DNA from: Burkholderia vietnamiensis LMG 10929
GTDB lineage: Bacteria > Pseudomonadota > Gammaproteobacteria > Burkholderiales > Burkholderiaceae
Assembly: GCF_000959445.1 (NCBI RefSeq)
Contig: NZ_CP009632.1
Span: forward strand, 1,178,001-1,242,000
Direction of reading: 5' to 3'
Length of the DNA: 64,000 nt
The position numbers and the translations under genes are program-made. The stretch's first letter is position 1. Every line of letters starts with the position of its first letter. The notes under the pieces are model-generated. The model was not told the origin of the DNA and made no database searches. It saw nothing but the letters and a program-made list of their open reading frames with translations. Shown here piece by piece: positions 61,938 to 64,000 of the stretch.

Positions 61938-62247
61938 GCGATATTCGGCGCTGACGTGGCGTGCTTGGTGCGCGACAGTTGCAACGGTCAGGAAGTGGCG
62001 TCGTTCGCGATGTGTTCTGCGAAGCTGATGCCCGCCATTAGAGCAGCCATCGTATAAGACGCTCTGCCGGCATCGACGCGTAGCGTCGAGCGTTGCGATT
62101 TCGGCCAGCGTACCGATGAGGTGGTGGTGGGTAATGCGAAACGGCGCGCCCGCGGTCCCGCATGCACTCCTGTAAACGGACAACGCCACGGAGTCGATCC
62201 GTGGCGTTTCGTTTTCAAGCGCAGCAGCAGCAACGCCGGTCAGCGGA
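61938..62247. other. Intergenic between convergent genes, 310 bp
   Basis: No gene seen. It contains the stem-loop at 62183-62207. Confidence 0.6.
62183..62207. terminator. Terminator-like hairpin between convergent LysR and dienelactone hydrolase genes
   Basis: A perfect 10-bp stem ACGCCACGGA/TCCGTGGCGT with a five-base loop. The plus strand continues TTCGTTTTC, so it works best for rightward transcription, but it lies 40 bases past the leftward hydrolase gene and may serve both. Confidence 0.75.
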
Positions 62248-62955
62248 TCACTTGCTCCAGAGCGTGCGTCCGAAGAACGTCAGCGTCCGATCCCATGCGA
62301 TCTGCGACCACACCGGATCGAATTGCGTACCGCCGATGCGGCCCGGACCGACCGCCGTCTCGTTTGCAAACGCATGGTGCGCGAGATAGCGGTGGAATTC
62401 GATGCCGACGTTCGCGTCCGTCAGCTTTTTCTCCAGCGCGTCGACCTGGTCGATCTTGAAGAAGTCGTCCTGCGTCCCCCAATGGCCCATCAACGGCACC
62501 TTGATCTTCGACGCATCGAGGTAGTCGAGCGGCGGGAAGCCGTACCACGTGACGCCGGCATCAGCATCGGCAAACTGCAGCGACAGCAACGTCAGCGCAC
62601 CGCCCATGCAGAAACCGGTGACCGCCACGCGCGACGCGCGCGTCTTCAGGTATTGCACCGCACCCGGAATGTCCTGCGAAGCTGCATCGCCGAAGTCGAG
62701 CCCCGTCATCAAGTGGTGCGCTTCTTCCTCCTCGACGGTCGACTTGCCGCGGTACAGATCGGGCACCAGCGCGACGTAGCCGCAGCGGGCGAGGCGATCG
62801 GCTACACCGCGGATCTGGTCATTCAAGCCCCACCACTCCTGAATGACGACGACCGCGGGCGCGCCTTCGGTCTTTTCCGGTATGGCCAAGTAGCCTTGCA
62901 GTTCCTGGCCGTCCGGACGGCGAAACGTGATCATGGAACCGGATGTTTGAGACAT
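62248..62955 (-). CDS. Dienelactone hydrolase family protein
   Basis: A 235-residue alpha/beta hydrolase of the DLH type. The catalytic triad uses cysteine: Cys116 in VTGFCMGGA, Asp163/164 in HWGTQDDFF and His194 in YLAHHAFANE. VVVIQEWWGLNDQIRGVADR is the family's N-terminal signature. DLH opens dienelactones in chlorocatechol breakdown, but single genes like this one often act on other esters or lactones. The start has AAAGGAG eight bases upstream; no pathway partners are adjacent. Confidence 0.93.
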   Translation of the reverse strand: MSQTSGSMITFRRPDGQELQGYLAIPEKTEGAPAVVVIQEWWGLNDQIRGVADRLARCGYVALVPDLYRGKSTVEEEEAHHLMTGLDFGDAASQDIPGAVQYLKTRASRVAVTGFCMGGALTLLSLQFADADAGVTWYGFPPLDYLDASKIKVPLMGHWGTQDDFFKIDQVDALEKKLTDANVGIEFHRYLAHHAFANETAVGPGRIGGTQFDPVWSQIAWDRTLTFFGRTLWSK

Positions 62956-63217
62956 GAAACCGCTCCTTTGCGAGAAATGCGATGAATGCGGCATCGGGCG
63001 GCCAGCGAGTGCAGAGTGTCCGGAGACTCGCGGTTCGGTTGCATTCGCTTCGGCCGGCACCGACCACGCGGCCATTCTATGCGCAAAAGGAGGCACGCTG
63101 CGTGACACGAAGACGGCCGGTCCGTGCGTCGCGTTGCATGCAAATAGGAGCCGCGGGAATGCAATACCCGCCCCGATGAACGGCGGCGGGGTGGCGCGCA
63201 GGCTCGACGCGTCGCGC

Positions 63218-63529
63218 TTATTGACCGAAGTAGATCGACTCGCGAGCGTCCTGCTTGATGGCAACGACCCGGCCGGCACGCACACCGGCACCGGCCTGAG
63301 CACCGTAACCCGTTGTGTCGTTGTTCGTCATACGGGCCTGGGCAGCTTGCAGCGCGTTCGGGTAGTGGGCGTCTGAGAGTTCGGGCTTGTATCCGGCCTG
63401 TTCGAGCTGGATCAGTTCAGCGCGGACTTGCTCGCGCGTCAGCTGGCCGGACGAATTCGACTGCGCGAGCGCGGCAGCGGATGCGGACAGCGCGGTAGCA
63501 GCGGCAACTGCGTAGATAAAGGACTTCAT
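63218..63529 (-). CDS. DUF4148 domain secreted protein
   Basis: A 103-residue exported protein. The signal peptide (SFIYAVAAATALSASAAALA) is followed by the DUF4148 domain: LTREQVRAELIQLEQAGYKP, then ELSDAHYPNALQAAQARM, and a variable Gly/Ala-rich end. GGAGG stands before the ATG. DUF4148 proteins are many per genome in Burkholderia; their function is unknown. The LEQAGYKP...YP block recurs in the proteins encoded at 15901 and 57865. Confidence 0.9.
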   Translation of the reverse strand: MKSFIYAVAAATALSASAAALAQSNSSGQLTREQVRAELIQLEQAGYKPELSDAHYPNALQAAQARMTNNDTTGYGAQAGAGVRAGRVVAIKQDARESIYFGQ

Positions 63530-64000
63530 GGTGACCTCCGTTTTTCGTAGATTTCGCGCTTCGCTGGTTGTGTCGAGCGGTGTGATTGCATCGTAGCGAG
63601 CGAGATACCGGACGGAAATACGCGTTCCGGCGAATAATTGTTGCAACTGAGTAAACGGTCGGCGGGAGATGCCGCTTGTTAGGGGCGAAGTCGTTTGTAC
63701 TAAATTGATGGCGATGCGGCATCGGACGGACGCCGGAAATTTTTTGTAGGAAAGCTAACTGTAGAGCGAAACTTGGTGGTCGTTACCTTGCGCCTTGCGC
63801 CTTGCGCCTTGCGGCTCACGTCCACCGTTGCACCTTCATGGATCTGCCAGATCGTTCGGATGCGCCATTGCGCCCAGCAGATCATTCACGTGAAGGCTCG
63901 ATCAAGTCCGCTTCAGGCGTGTAGTCGCGGCGATCCCGTATATATCAATGCGCCGCGAGCATGCGAACACGCTGTCTTCGAGCGGGGACGTTTTCTGGAC
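63530..64000. other. Window end, 471 bp, no gene
   Basis: Upstream region of the DUF4148 gene, with the heptamer array at 63786-63813. No coding frame recognised before the window ends. Confidence 0.5.
63786..63813. repeat. Heptamer tandem repeat CCTTGCG, four copies
   Basis: Four exact copies in a row, the same size class as the array at 15518-15620 but a different unit. Confidence 0.95.

Overview
The window is GC-rich DNA (roughly two thirds G+C) from a Burkholderia-like betaproteobacterium, and it spans the replication and partition locus of a secondary replicon. Evidence: a plasmid-type Rep_3 initiator (54201-55517) fires away from about 1.1 kb of degenerate 16-bp CCCATAAA-type iterons; a parA-parB pair (52392-54111) faces it; six copies of a 16-bp palindrome built on GTTGTCACGTGACAAC lie just upstream of parA. 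As I recall, this palindrome is the parS sequence reported for the third replicon of Burkholderia cenocepacia, so a third chromosome (megaplasmid) of the B. cepacia complex is the best guess. The accessory content (many LysR regulators, efflux pumps, catabolic genes, IS remnants) fits that.

Layout. 1-9 kb: an amine catabolism block, with an ABC substrate-binding protein (cut by the window edge), a FadR-type GntR regulator behind a 40-bp perfect palindrome, an aldehyde dehydrogenase / class III aminotransferase / PuuP-like permease operon, a divergent AraC regulator and an MFS carrier. 9-18 kb: an H-NS protein, an RmlD-like reductase, DoxX, a secreted LprI-domain protein, a LysR regulator divergent from pirin, WrbA, a secreted small protein and LrgAB. 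17.8-20.3 kb: an Ohr/esterase operon and a TetR gene sharing three copies of one operator. 20-32 kb: an ABC exporter, two unknown genes, LysR, EamA, a lone LivK-type binding protein, a YdiJ-like dehydrogenase with a divergent LysR regulator, and a fused dihydroxyacetone kinase. 34-38.3 kb: an MHS transporter broken by one stop codon, then an IS5-family remnant carrying a nested, itself inactivated IS110-family element. 38.6-44 kb: a MarR-controlled aromatic-acid efflux operon (FUSC pump, DUF1656, HlyD adaptor, outer-membrane factor). 44-51 kb: a molbindin, an EamA transporter with a His-rich tail, a 33-copy octamer repeat, a ProQ/FinO protein, a flavodoxin-like protein, and TetR with a divergent metallo-beta-lactamase fold protein. 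51-57.8 kb: parS cluster, parAB, rep and iteron origin. 58-64 kb: LysR/purA, LysR, dienelactone hydrolase and DUF4148-type secreted proteins.

The most interesting pattern is that replication/partition signals also occur as single copies far from the origin: a parS core at 11723, and iteron-like sites at 29391 (inside ydiJ, spelled with two rare leucine codons), 35915, 44779 and 57408. These could be initiator- or ParB-binding outposts of the replicon's control system.
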